From Opitutia bacterium UBA7876 (GTDB lineage: Bacteria > Verrucomicrobiota > Verrucomicrobiia > Opitutales > Seribacteraceae), in assembly GCA_002500665.1 (NCBI GenBank), contig DLRY01000014.1:1-25489 (forward strand): 25,489 nt of DNA. Direction: 5' to 3'. Of the stretch, positions 14,673-22,455 are shown one piece after another. How positions within the stretch are numbered: position 1 is the stretch's first letter; each line of letters starts with the position of its first letter. The notes beneath the pieces are model-generated. The model saw nothing but the letters and a program-made list of their open reading frames with translations, searched no databases and had not been told where the DNA came from. Both the position numbers and the translations under genes were made by a program.

Positions 14673-15086
14673 TCATGGCAGGGTTCTTTTTTTTGCCCTA
14701 GAGAGGGTTCTTTCAAAGTAAGCAAAAAGAGAGTGGTAAGCCAGCAGGTAAAGGATATTCACGCACACGCCCCCGTATAGGGCAAACCGGATTCCCTGCT
14801 CCTGCCTTGCAGCCAGACGATAGGCAGCCAAACCGCGGGAGTTTGGGTCTCGGGCGGAACGCGTCACGGGCAAGCGTCCGTCATAAAGTTCAGGACCAAT
14901 CCCTTGGGCGAGAATTTCCGTAGGAATGGTCGGTTCGGCGTCGGAAATAATCTCCCAATAGGATCGCTTGGCCATTCCCAGTATCGGCCCATACTTGATT
15001 TCATGATAGAAGGTCAGCTGGATGATGCATGCCGTAAGGATGAGAAGGCCTTGAGAGACCAGCCAGATCTTCGTCTTTAATTTCAT
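14673..15086 (-). CDS. Small membrane protein of unknown function
   Basis: No family is recognised. ATG 15086 gives 137 residues starting MKLKTKIWLVSQGLL; a longer frame to 15125 lacks support. There is one hydrophobic segment near the N-terminus (about 7-26) and a second near the C-terminus (FALYGGVCVNILYLLAYHSLF). About 70 polar residues lie between them, probably on the periplasmic side. Near the end a run of eight A bases on the coding strand encodes AKKR, and the protein stops four codons later. It lies upstream of the barrel gene in the same direction and divergent from the amidase gene. Confidence 0.66.
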   Translation of the reverse strand: MKLKTKIWLVSQGLLILTACIIQLTFYHEIKYGPILGMAKRSYWEIISDAEPTIPTEILAQGIGPELYDGRLPVTRSARDPNSRGLAAYRLAARQEQGIRFALYGGVCVNILYLLAYHSLFAYFERTLSRAKKRTLP

Positions 15087-15164
15087 GGAAGAATAAAAGG
15101 TTGTGGAAAAGCCTCGAATTGGCAAAGCCGAATAAGATAAATCCTGAAAAACTCAACTTCTTGG

Positions 15165-15193
15165 TTGCCATAAGCATAGCAATTCAAAATAAA
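15165..15193 (+). promoter_or_regulatory. Candidate promoter of the LysM amidase gene, overlapped by a palindrome
   Basis: TTGCCA (15165-15170), a 17-base spacer and AATAAA (15188-15193) precede ATG 15207. The -35 box is good and the -10 box moderate. An imperfect palindrome, TTGCCAT-AAGC-ATAGCAA with one mismatch between arms (15165-15182), covers the -35 box and could be an operator. Confidence 0.33.
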
Positions 15194-15206
15194 ATTAGGC
15201 TGGTAG

Positions 15207-16073
15207 ATGAGGATTTTATTTTGGCTTTTCTGTGCCTTGACTTGCTCGGGCATTCTTCTTGGCGAAAGCATACATGTTGTGGCCAAGAATGAAACCCTAG
15301 GCGGAATCGCTAGGAAATACGGTCTTTCCACCGCGACCCTACAAACCTTTAACGGCATCTCCAACCCCGATCTTCTTTTTCTCGGCAAAAAACTTAAGAT
15401 TCCCTCGGGCGCCCTCGCTCAAATTCCATATGTCGTGCGCAAGGGCGACAGCCTGGGAGCCATTGCTTCCCGCTTCGGGACCAAGACGAGCGATCTCATC
15501 AAGGCCAACGGCATCAGCCGGCCCGACTTGATCAAGGTCGGCCAGAAGATCACCATACCCGGGAAAAACGCCCCAAAGGCTACTACCATTCTACCTGCCT
15601 CGGTTACCAAAGCCTTGAATTCAATCAAGACGACCTCCAAATGGAAGAGGATCGTCATTCACCATTCCGCCACTCCGGTCGACGACGCAATGAACATGCA
15701 CCGCGTACACAAGGCCAGGGGCATGAAGAATGGATTGGCCTATCATTTCGTGATTTCCAACGGCTCCCGCAAGGCAAGCGACGGAGAAATCTTCATTGGG
15801 ACTCGATGGAAGGGCCAATTGCAGGGAGGACACATGAAGCAAGCTTCACTCAACCAGACTAGCATCGGCATTTGCCTGATCGGCAACTTCGAGCTGCGGG
15901 CCCCGACTTCCAAGCAACTGCAAAGCCTTGAAGGCCTTTGCAAGCACTTGATGAAAGCCTGTCGGATCACTCACCGCGACGTAACGACCCACAAGATCCT
16001 GCACCGCAACCACACCAAGTGCCCGGGCAAATACTTCTCCCTTTCCTCCTTCCTACCAAGGATCAAATCCTGA
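15207..16073 (+). CDS. N-acetylmuramoyl-L-alanine amidase (PGRP/Amidase_2) with two LysM domains
   Basis: This is an exported cell-wall hydrolase of 288 residues. The signal peptide covers about 1-20. Two LysM peptidoglycan-binding domains follow at about 22-66 and 75-118, with typical endings LFLGKKLKIP and IKVGQKITIP. The amidase domain runs from about 146 to 275. It opens with IVIHHSATP (149-157, zinc ligand His152), has LAYHFVI (177-183), SIGICLIGNF (219-228), THKILH (261-266) with a second ligand His262, and HTKCPGK with Cys272. It cleaves the bond between N-acetylmuramic acid and L-Ala of the stem peptide, and probably acts in wall turnover. The gene is divergent from the small membrane protein gene. 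Confidence 0.93.
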   Translation: MRILFWLFCALTCSGILLGESIHVVAKNETLGGIARKYGLSTATLQTFNGISNPDLLFLGKKLKIPSGALAQIPYVVRKGDSLGAIASRFGTKTSDLIKANGISRPDLIKVGQKITIPGKNAPKATTILPASVTKALNSIKTTSKWKRIVIHHSATPVDDAMNMHRVHKARGMKNGLAYHFVISNGSRKASDGEIFIGTRWKGQLQGGHMKQASLNQTSIGICLIGNFELRAPTSKQLQSLEGLCKHLMKACRITHRDVTTHKILHRNHTKCPGKYFSLSSFLPRIKS

Positions 16074-16079
16074 AAGGTA

Positions 16080-17090
16080 TCAGTCCGAGGAATCCTTATC
16101 CCTAACCAGAAGAACCTTCCCCATCCTAGATTCCGAGTTGCGAGTCAGCCCTTCCTTGTAATCGGACAAGTCGAAAACGCGGTCAACGCAATGACGTATT
16201 TCCGTCATCGCCAAGGGTTGGAGGACTTCTTCGATTGCGTTACGCAAAGCTCCCGGGGCTTGCCTGCGCTTCCAGCGATCAAGCCAGAAACCAACGAATC
16301 GGACGTCGTTGAAGATCAGGCTTCTCGTCGGGAAGCGGATCTCCGTCGGGTCCATTGCCCCAAAGGTTACGTGAACACTTCCCTCCGAGAGACACTTGGT
16401 CAACCGAAGGGCGCTTCTGCCCCCGATGGAGTTGAAGGCGAGAACACAGCCCTTCCCTTCCGTGATTTCCTTGACCTTAGACGGAGCATCCTCGTCATCA
16501 ACCATGACTTCGGGGTTCCCGAAAGCCTTTACTGGAGAGCTCTTGGCTTCATCCCTGACCAAGCTGATCAAGTTGACGCCCATTCTCTTGGCAAACTGGG
16601 CCACGGACAAGCCGACGGCCGAGTTGCCGGCATTCTGAATCACATAGTCTCCCGGCTTAATATACTCAAAGTCATTTAGGAGGCGCCAAGCCGTCAATGG
16701 ATTCAGAATGGAAACCGCAAGTTGTTCCCATGGAACCAAAGAGGGCAAGAGGATCAAGTCGTCCGCTTTTGCCGTAAGATAATCCTGCCAGGCACCCCGG
16801 TCATCCGGGAGCGCCACGGCCTTGCCCACAACCTTCTCATCGACGCCTGCTCCGGCAGCGATGACTTTACCTGCTCCCTCCCTGCCTGCAACGGCCGGCA
16901 ACTCTCGTAATCTTCCGTAGGATCCGTTGATGAGCCCGACGTCCGAAGGATGGATGGCCGCAGCCTGCATCTCGATGAGGACTTCTCCGGGCATCGGTTC
17001 CGTAACCGGGAGTTCCTCCAGAAGGAGCACCGATGAAGGATCGCCATGCTCGCGGTAGCGAATGGCTCTGCCTGAACGGGGAAGGCTCAC
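16080..17090 (-). CDS. MECR-like 2-enoyl thioester reductase (MDR superfamily)
   Basis: The start is GTG 17090, whose GTGA overlaps the stop of the upstream esterase gene. ATGs further upstream (17141, 17120) would bury the start deep in that gene. The 336 residues form a zinc-free medium-chain dehydrogenase close to mitochondrial-type 2-enoyl thioester reductases. Markers are AAAIHPSDVGLINGSYG (43-59, with the catalytic-type Tyr58), LPAVAGREGAGKVIAAG (64-80), NPLTAWRLLNDFE (130-142) and the nucleotide motif VIQNAGNSAVG (150-160). Relatives reduce trans-2-enoyl-ACP/CoA with NADPH. Cytosolic location contrasts with the exported esterase encoded upstream, so co-transcription may not mean a shared pathway. 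Confidence 0.88.
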   Translation of the reverse strand: MSLPRSGRAIRYREHGDPSSVLLLEELPVTEPMPGEVLIEMQAAAIHPSDVGLINGSYGRLRELPAVAGREGAGKVIAAGAGVDEKVVGKAVALPDDRGAWQDYLTAKADDLILLPSLVPWEQLAVSILNPLTAWRLLNDFEYIKPGDYVIQNAGNSAVGLSVAQFAKRMGVNLISLVRDEAKSSPVKAFGNPEVMVDDEDAPSKVKEITEGKGCVLAFNSIGGRSALRLTKCLSEGSVHVTFGAMDPTEIRFPTRSLIFNDVRFVGFWLDRWKRRQAPGALRNAIEEVLQPLAMTEIRHCVDRVFDLSDYKEGLTRNSESRMGKVLLVRDKDSSD

Positions 17091-17971
17091 TTCTCGAGCC
17101 AGCCCATGGTCTTCATCCATTCCCCAGCTCGGGCGGGCCAAGTCGAAACGGGGTTCGCGGAAGGTCGCATCCCGTATCCGTGCCCCCCAAAGGGATACAA
17201 GTGGAGCTCGTTCCCTACTACACCTGCTTTTTCCAGGGCAAGATACATCAGGGCGCTTCCTTCGGCAGGCACGTGATCGTCCCCGGTATGGGCAAAGAAG
17301 CAGGGTGGCGTATCCTTGGACACCTTGATCTCGGGGAAAAGGGAATTACGCTTCGCTCGGTCAACGAGATACGCGGGATAGATGAGAATCCCAAAGTCCG
17401 GCCTGCATGAAAAACCGTCAGCCGCGTCGACCTTCTGATAAGACCTGGATTGGTGGGACGTCAAGGCCATCACCGAGAGGTTGCCCCCGGCGGAGAAGCC
17501 GAGAATACCCAGGCGTCCAGGATCCATCTTCCACTTTTTAGCATTTTGCCGAATCATCCCGAGAGCTCTCTGGGCATCTTGAAGGGGAGCCTCGTGCTTC
17601 GGACGATTCTTTCTACGAGGCACCCGGTACTTGAGCAGGAAACCAGTAACACCGATGGAATTGAGCCAGCGACAAACATCGGAACCCTCGTGTTGGTACG
17701 CGAGGATACTGTATCCGCCTCCGGGGCACACCAATACTCCGGTTCCCGTTGCTTTAGCAGGGTCTGCGGGGAAGACGGTCAAACTAGGCTTGGTCACGTT
17801 GGAGATGCGAAGAATTCCTCCCCGGGTCTCGCCTTTTTCCTTCCCGACTTCGCCCGTAACCTCGCCTGGAGCATCTTCGGGCCAGAGGAATATTGTTTCG
17901 GGTTCGACTCCATTCACCGAGAAGCAAACCGAAGATAAAAGCAGGGAAAAGGTCATTCGGTGTGTTTTCAT
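17087..17971 (-). CDS. Exported alpha/beta-hydrolase (esterase)
   Basis: This is a secreted carboxylesterase-like enzyme of 294 residues. The signal peptide (MKTHRMTFSLLLSSVCFSVNG) is followed by LWPEDAPG, a start common to Verrucomicrobia/Planctomycetes esterases of the acetyl-xylan/BD-FAE type. The oxyanion stretch is VCPGGGYSILA (81-91). The nucleophile elbow is GFSAGG (158-163, Ser160), the acid is in HTGDDHVPAEGS (Asp231 or 232) and the base is in GGHGYGM (His264). The likely substrates are acylated sugars or polysaccharides. The Shine-Dalgarno sequence lies inside a small hairpin (17980-17994). It is first of a two-gene unit. Confidence 0.9.
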   Translation of the reverse strand: MKTHRMTFSLLLSSVCFSVNGVEPETIFLWPEDAPGEVTGEVGKEKGETRGGILRISNVTKPSLTVFPADPAKATGTGVLVCPGGGYSILAYQHEGSDVCRWLNSIGVTGFLLKYRVPRRKNRPKHEAPLQDAQRALGMIRQNAKKWKMDPGRLGILGFSAGGNLSVMALTSHQSRSYQKVDAADGFSCRPDFGILIYPAYLVDRAKRNSLFPEIKVSKDTPPCFFAHTGDDHVPAEGSALMYLALEKAGVVGNELHLYPFGGHGYGMRPSANPVSTWPARAGEWMKTMGWLEK

Positions 17972-17979
17972 GCCCGCAC

Positions 17980-17994
17980 CCTTCCCAAGGAAGG
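17980..17994 (-). promoter_or_regulatory. Hairpin containing the esterase Shine-Dalgarno sequence
   Basis: On the minus strand CCTTCC-TTG-GGAAGG forms a perfect six-pair hairpin with a 3-base loop. Its 3' arm GGAAGG is also the Shine-Dalgarno sequence, eight bases before ATG 17971. Folding would hide the ribosome binding site. The geometry is seen directly; regulation is inferred. Confidence 0.4.
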
Positions 17995-18072
17995 CTCATT
18001 TGAAAAGCAAAAAGAATCAAGAACATCCTTTTTTCCTTTCCGAGACAGGCGATTGGCTTCAAAAGATAGGTA

Positions 18073-19191
18073 ATGAAGATTACTCAGACCCCACTCGTTC
18101 TTCTGGCTCTTGGGTTGACGCCTCTTTGCATCCTCCCGGCACAGGAAAAGGAATTTATAGGTGCATTGACCCGCATAGACTCAAAAGGGAAAGGAAACGC
18201 CGAGGCCGTCCAACTTTGGTCCGCCATTGAAAAACTCAACGCCTCCTCGATACCAGATCTCCTGCAGGCAATGAACAAGGCGAACGACTTGGGCGACAAC
18301 TGGATCCGGGCGGCGATTTCCGAGATTCTCTCCCGCAATGAGAAGAAGTTCCCTCAAAAACAGGTTCTCTCCTTCCTCGAAAACCAGAAAAACAGCGGTA
18401 GCTCGAGGAAACTGGCCTTTGAGATTCTTCGTGAAAACAAACCCGCTCTGGCAAGTTCCCTCGTACCCAACTTCATCGACGACCGCGAACCCACACTCCG
18501 ACGCCTGGCGGTGGGAGAACTCCTAACTTCCGCGCAGGCATCCAAAGACACGACAAAGTCCGCCGCACTCTTCGAGAAAGTCCTGCAAAAGGGCCGAGAA
18601 GTGGATCAAATCAAGGAAGCGAGCAACGCCCTTGAAAAAGGTGGGCGGAAGGTCGACCTGCAGTCCCTCATGGGCTTTCTCCCCGAGTGGAAGACCATCG
18701 GCCCTTTTGATAACACCGGAAGGCAGGGATTCGGAAAGCCCTACCCTCCCGAACAGGAAATCGACCTAGACGCCGGCTACCAGGGCAAGAACGACAAGGT
18801 CAAGTGGTCTGCCTTTTCCACTTCCGATCCCTTCGGCATGCTCGACGTAAACAAGCAGTATGGAGAGGTCAAGGAAGTCCTTGCCTATGCCTACACCACC
18901 TTCGATTCCGATTCAGACCAAGTGGCACAGTTCAGGATCGGGTCGAAGAACGCCTGGAAACTCTGGGTCAACGGGAAGCTTTTGTTCGCTAGGGACGAGT
19001 ACCACCGCGGAAAGACCCGCGTCGATCAATTTGTCATCGATGGAGCCCTAAAAAAGGGATCCAATGGAATTCTCGTCAAGGTCTGCCAAAACGAGCAAAC
19101 CCAGTCATGGACCAAGCAATGGGAGTTCTGCCTACGCATTACCGACCCCACCGGAACGGTGCTTCACTCCCGCGACACCTCAAATAAATGA
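18073..19191 (+). CDS. Exported helical-repeat protein with galactose-binding-like C-terminal domain
   Basis: This 372-residue exported protein has a signal peptide ending near LPAQ (about residue 24). Residues about 30-200 are alpha-helical repeats of HEAT-like character, for example RAAISEILSRNEKKFP, SSRKLAFEILRENKPALASSLV and PTLRRLAVGELL. From about 208 the chain is beta-rich, starting EWKTIGPFDN. It includes VAQFRIGSKNAWKLWVNGKLLFARD and KKGSNGILVKVCQN, which resemble the galactose-binding-like domains common in secreted Planctomycetes/Verrucomicrobia proteins. No catalytic motif is seen. The stop TGA overlaps the start of the PQQ-propeller gene in ATGA, so the two are translated together. 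ATG 18073 follows AGG at a suitable distance. Confidence 0.78.
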   Translation: MKITQTPLVLLALGLTPLCILPAQEKEFIGALTRIDSKGKGNAEAVQLWSAIEKLNASSIPDLLQAMNKANDLGDNWIRAAISEILSRNEKKFPQKQVLSFLENQKNSGSSRKLAFEILRENKPALASSLVPNFIDDREPTLRRLAVGELLTSAQASKDTTKSAALFEKVLQKGREVDQIKEASNALEKGGRKVDLQSLMGFLPEWKTIGPFDNTGRQGFGKPYPPEQEIDLDAGYQGKNDKVKWSAFSTSDPFGMLDVNKQYGEVKEVLAYAYTTFDSDSDQVAQFRIGSKNAWKLWVNGKLLFARDEYHRGKTRVDQFVIDGALKKGSNGILVKVCQNEQTQSWTKQWEFCLRITDPTGTVLHSRDTSNK

Positions 19192-20387
19192 ACCCTGTGA
19201 TGAAAACTCTTATCTTATTCTTTTTTCTCCTGCCTTTCTCGCTTTTCGGCAACTGGCTCTCGTTCCGTGGAGACGCGGGCAACGGATCGATTCCGGACAA
19301 GCTATCCCCTAACGTAGGAACGGCAGGCAAAACCTCTTGGAGAATCGATCTTCCGGGACGGGGCTTATCCAGTCCCATCGTGGTCGGGAACCTCGTCTTC
19401 TTGACCGCCTCAAGCGGACCCAAGGAGGAAACTCTTCACATCATGGCCTTCGAGGCAAAGAAGGGCAAAAAAGCTTGGGAAAGAAAATTCAAGGCCACGG
19501 GACGGACGGTATGCCACGAGAAGACCTGCGTGGCTGCCCCCACTATGTCGAGTGACGGGAAACTCGTGGTAGCCCAGTTCTCTTCCAACGACGTTTTTTG
19601 CCTGGATTTGAAAGGCAACCTAAAATGGTTGCGTGGATTGACTTACGATTACCCCAATGCGGCCAATGGCCTAGGCATGTCATCTTCTCCTGTTATAGTC
19701 GGCGAGGTGGTCATTGCGCAGGTCGAGAATGACGCCGAGTCCTTCACTGCAGGTCTCAGTTTGGCCAATGGTTCCACGCTTTGGAAAAAGGAAAGGCCAA
19801 GAGGGGCGAACTGGACGTCGCCCGCCGTCATCGGCAAAGGGGGCTCACAGCAAGTCCTGCTGCAGTCCATGAAGGGGCTTGCCATGATCGACCCCAAGAA
19901 CGGGAAGGATCAATGGAAGTACGAAGAAGGAGCCTCGACCATTCCATCCAGCACGGTCGCAGGCCACACCATCCTCGTTCCGTCGAATGGATTGACGGCC
20001 CTCAAGGCGAGAACCGACGGTCGCTCCCATACCCAAATCTGGAGAGACAACAAACTCGGCCCCGGTACCGGAAGCCCAACGATTTCGGGGGATATGCTCT
20101 ATGTCGTGAACAAGGCCAACGTCCTTACCTGCGCCAAGATCGAAACCGGTGAAATCATCTGGAGGATGCGCTTAAAGGGACCCATGAGCAGTTCCCCCGT
20201 CGCCACTCGCGAACACCTTTTTGTCTTCAATGAGGAAGGCCTAGGGCAAGTTGTCGAAATCGGGCTTGAGGAAGGCAAGACGGTCGCCTCCGTGGACTTG
20301 GGGGAAACCATTCTCTGCACCCCAGCTGTATCAGGTGGAGCGCTGTTCGTGCGTTCCGACAAGTCTCTTTGGAGACTTTCCGACTAG
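19188..20387 (+). CDS. Exported PQQ-like beta-propeller repeat protein
   Basis: This 399-residue protein has a signal peptide (MKTLILFFFLLPFSLFG starting at ATG 19200, or four residues longer from the overlapping ATG 19188). Eight or so blades with PQQ-enzyme repeat features follow: GNLVFLTASS, FEAKKGKKAWERKF, FCLDLKGNLKWLRGL, SLANGSTLWKKE, IDPKNGKDQWKYEE, CAKIETGEIIWRMRL and ALFVRSDKSLWRLSD. No quinoprotein active-site Cys-Cys or dehydrogenase motif is seen, so it may be a structural propeller like BamB-type proteins rather than an oxidase. It forms a coupled pair with the helical-repeat gene. Related 'PQQ-binding-like' proteins are abundant in Verrucomicrobia. Confidence 0.86.
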   Translation: MNPVMKTLILFFFLLPFSLFGNWLSFRGDAGNGSIPDKLSPNVGTAGKTSWRIDLPGRGLSSPIVVGNLVFLTASSGPKEETLHIMAFEAKKGKKAWERKFKATGRTVCHEKTCVAAPTMSSDGKLVVAQFSSNDVFCLDLKGNLKWLRGLTYDYPNAANGLGMSSSPVIVGEVVIAQVENDAESFTAGLSLANGSTLWKKERPRGANWTSPAVIGKGGSQQVLLQSMKGLAMIDPKNGKDQWKYEEGASTIPSSTVAGHTILVPSNGLTALKARTDGRSHTQIWRDNKLGPGTGSPTISGDMLYVVNKANVLTCAKIETGEIIWRMRLKGPMSSSPVATREHLFVFNEEGLGQVVEIGLEEGKTVASVDLGETILCTPAVSGGALFVRSDKSLWRLSD

Positions 20388-20410
20388 CGGAACCTCATGG
20401 TCCTCCATGA
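20361..20410. terminator. Two hairpins at a convergent gene junction
   Basis: AAGTCTC-TTTG-GAGACTT (20361-20378) lies in the last codons of the propeller gene. TCATGG-TCCT-CCATGA (20395-20410) begins at the stop codon of the convergent cytochrome gene. Both have perfect arms. Neither is followed by a T-tract on either strand, so these are at best weak or factor-assisted bidirectional terminators. Confidence 0.25.
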
Positions 20411-21342
20411 TCCAAAAGCTTTTCGAGCCTGCCCAAGCCCTTCGGGGTAGCCTTGCTGTTCCAGAGGTAAACCTTGCGGAGTGATCTTGCCTTGCCGAGT
20501 GCGGAAATCCCCTTGTCCGAGACACTAGTCTCACAAAGGTTGAGGGTCTGCAGGATCGGCAGCCTAGTTAGCGGAGCGATTCCCGAATCCCCGATTCGGG
20601 TTCCCCGCAGGTTGAGTTCGGTGAGCTTGCCGAAGTCGGAAATTTCAGAGCAGGCCTGGGCGGTAACGGCGGTGTTGCGCAAGTCGAGCTTGGCTATGTG
20701 GCCGGCAAGAGGCAGGAGCTCAAGCACCTGTTCGTCACCAATGGAGTGAGGCTTGGTCACGACACGGGCCTCGAGAAGAGGACTCCCCAGACCAATGGGT
20801 CGGATCATCAAGCCGCTCGCTTTCGCAATAGCCAAAAGTTTCTCCTCCGGAAGTGGTTCGAGCCCCTTTGAAAGCTGCTCGTAGAGAACAAGGTACTCAG
20901 GGATAAAGGCCGAACTGGCTTTCTTTTTCCTAAGCTTGAGTTTGTCGATGCCATCGGTCTGTCCCTCCCATTTCCCAAAATCCAGACCCTGAGCAATCCA
21001 TTTGCGAAGGATCTCCTTCTGCATGTGGCTGAGGGGATCTCCTTTCGGTGGCATGAGGTCCGAATCATCATCGGATAAAATAACTCGTTGATAAAGCGAG
21101 CTCCGGCTTGGATGATCTGCGACGACCACGGGGCCATCGTCGCCACCGTACATTATGTAGGCGGCCCCATCCAACCGTAGGCCGGACTTGGGTTCCTTGA
21201 GTTTGCCATTGAGCTCATAGGGTGCCTTGTGACATTCCACGCAGCGCTCCTCGAGAATGGGCCAAACTTCCTTCTCGAAGTCAACGACCGCACCCAAGAC
21301 ATGTGCGCAGAGGAGGAATACTAAGAATGGCAAGCGGTGCAT
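20395..21342 (-). CDS. Planctomycete-type cytochrome c domain protein with leucine-rich repeats
   Basis: This is an exported 315-residue fusion. The signal peptide (about 1-18) leads into VVDFEKEVWPILEERCVECH, with haem-binding C34-V-E-C37-H38. Then come GLRLDG, SLYQRVILSDDDSDLMPPKG (Met97 the likely axial ligand) and LRKWIAQGLDFGKW, the standard order of the planctomycete cytochrome C family. Residues about 200-310 are leucine-rich repeats: ISDFGKLTELNLRGTRIGD, LPILQTLNLCETSVSD and ARSLRKVYLWNSKATPKG. The usual DUF1549/DUF1553 partner domains are absent. The role is unknown; electron transfer coupled to protein or polymer binding is plausible. It faces away from the DUF6807 gene. Confidence 0.9.
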   Translation of the reverse strand: MHRLPFLVFLLCAHVLGAVVDFEKEVWPILEERCVECHKAPYELNGKLKEPKSGLRLDGAAYIMYGGDDGPVVVADHPSRSSLYQRVILSDDDSDLMPPKGDPLSHMQKEILRKWIAQGLDFGKWEGQTDGIDKLKLRKKKASSAFIPEYLVLYEQLSKGLEPLPEEKLLAIAKASGLMIRPIGLGSPLLEARVVTKPHSIGDEQVLELLPLAGHIAKLDLRNTAVTAQACSEISDFGKLTELNLRGTRIGDSGIAPLTRLPILQTLNLCETSVSDKGISALGKARSLRKVYLWNSKATPKGLGRLEKLLDHGGP

Positions 21343-21473
21343 GGGAATGCTTTATCGTAAGAAAATTTCGGTTGTTTTCTAGCTCATATAACGACACGAG
21401 CGGAAAAAAGTTTCTCTACCAACTTCCGTTTTCGCTTGGAATGGGACGAGAAAAGAGGTTTTCTCCGTCCATT

Positions 21474-22424
21474 ATGAAACGCTTTCTTCTTACGTTCCTC
21501 CTCATTCACTTTCCCTTTCTTTGCCTGCAGGCCAAACACCAAGGCTATTCATGGAAGGACGAACCGGGTAAGCACCTGGACCTGCTCAAGGGCGACCGAA
21601 AAATAGTCCGCTACGTCTATGAGCGGTTGGACCCCGAGGACAGGGAGCGAACCTACAAGCCCTTTCATCACGTCTACCAAGCCGACGGCAAGGATTTCCT
21701 TACTAAGGGACCTGGAGGCAAATTCACCCACCATCGGGGGATTTACTATGGCTTTTCCAAATGCTCTGCGGTAAATGCCGCTGGGAAAAAAGTGCGTATC
21801 GATACCTGGCACTGCAAAGGTGGCTATCAAACCCACGAAAAGGTCATCGAGTCGAAAGCCGACGACAAAGGAGCCTCCCATGCCGTTGAAATCGCCTGGA
21901 GGGTGGATGACGGGACTATCTTCGCATCCGAGAAAAGAACGCTCTCCTTCTCACACCGCGAGGACGGAAGCCTTCAGGTTGACTTTTCGTCCGTCTTGTC
22001 CACCAAGCAAGATTCAGTGACCCTTGACGGGGACCCCCAGCACGCGGGTTTTCAATTCAGAGCCTCCAACGAGGTAGCCGCCAAAACTGCCAAGCAAACC
22101 TACTATGTTCGTCCGAAGGACGGGAAGGACGGTATGGGCAAGACCAAGAACTGGCCTGGAAACAAGGATATGACCAACCTCTCATGGAAGGCTCAGAGCG
22201 TTGTCGTGAGTGACCGTCGTTACTTCACCGTCTACCTCGACCACCCCGACAACCCCAAGCCCTCCTTCTACAGCGAACGGGACTACGGTAGATTCGGTTC
22301 CTACTTCAAGTCGCAACTCACACCGGCAAAGCCGGTCAAGATCAAGTACCGCCTCGTCATCGGCACTGAGGAACGAGATCCCGCATCCTGCGCCGCGCTA
22401 AGTAAGGAGTTCAACCAGAAGTAG
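21474..22424 (+). CDS. Exported DUF6807 (PmoA-like) protein
   Basis: ATG 21474 begins a clean signal peptide (MKRFLLTFLLIHFPFLCLQA) and gives 316 residues; an in-frame ATG at 21222 lies inside the divergent gene and is rejected. The fold is beta-rich. Family signs are RYVYERLDPEDRERTYKPF (46-64), HHVYQADGKDF, the signature GPGGKFTHHRGIYYGFSK (79-96), and late motifs DGDPQHAGFQFRA and DHPDNPKPSFYSERDYGRFG. The H-H-R-G-I segment is diagnostic of DUF6807, sometimes annotated 'PmoA family' although it is not a methane monooxygenase. Such proteins are numerous in saccharide-degrading Verrucomicrobia and Planctomycetes; their reaction is unestablished. Confidence 0.87.
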   Translation: MKRFLLTFLLIHFPFLCLQAKHQGYSWKDEPGKHLDLLKGDRKIVRYVYERLDPEDRERTYKPFHHVYQADGKDFLTKGPGGKFTHHRGIYYGFSKCSAVNAAGKKVRIDTWHCKGGYQTHEKVIESKADDKGASHAVEIAWRVDDGTIFASEKRTLSFSHREDGSLQVDFSSVLSTKQDSVTLDGDPQHAGFQFRASNEVAAKTAKQTYYVRPKDGKDGMGKTKNWPGNKDMTNLSWKAQSVVVSDRRYFTVYLDHPDNPKPSFYSERDYGRFGSYFKSQLTPAKPVKIKYRLVIGTEERDPASCAALSKEFNQK

Positions 22425-22455
22425 GCGACGCCGCCACCATCCGCGGATACTTGCC

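Noticed and set aside
14687..14694. Run of eight A bases (minus strand) near the end of the 137-residue membrane protein gene, a possible slippage site
   Set aside because: It lies four codons before the stop, so slippage would barely change the product; nothing suggests programmed recoding.
21222..21473. Extended N-terminus of the DUF6807 protein
   Set aside because: The extension overlaps the divergent cytochrome gene and would put 84 residues before a perfect signal peptide at ATG 21474.
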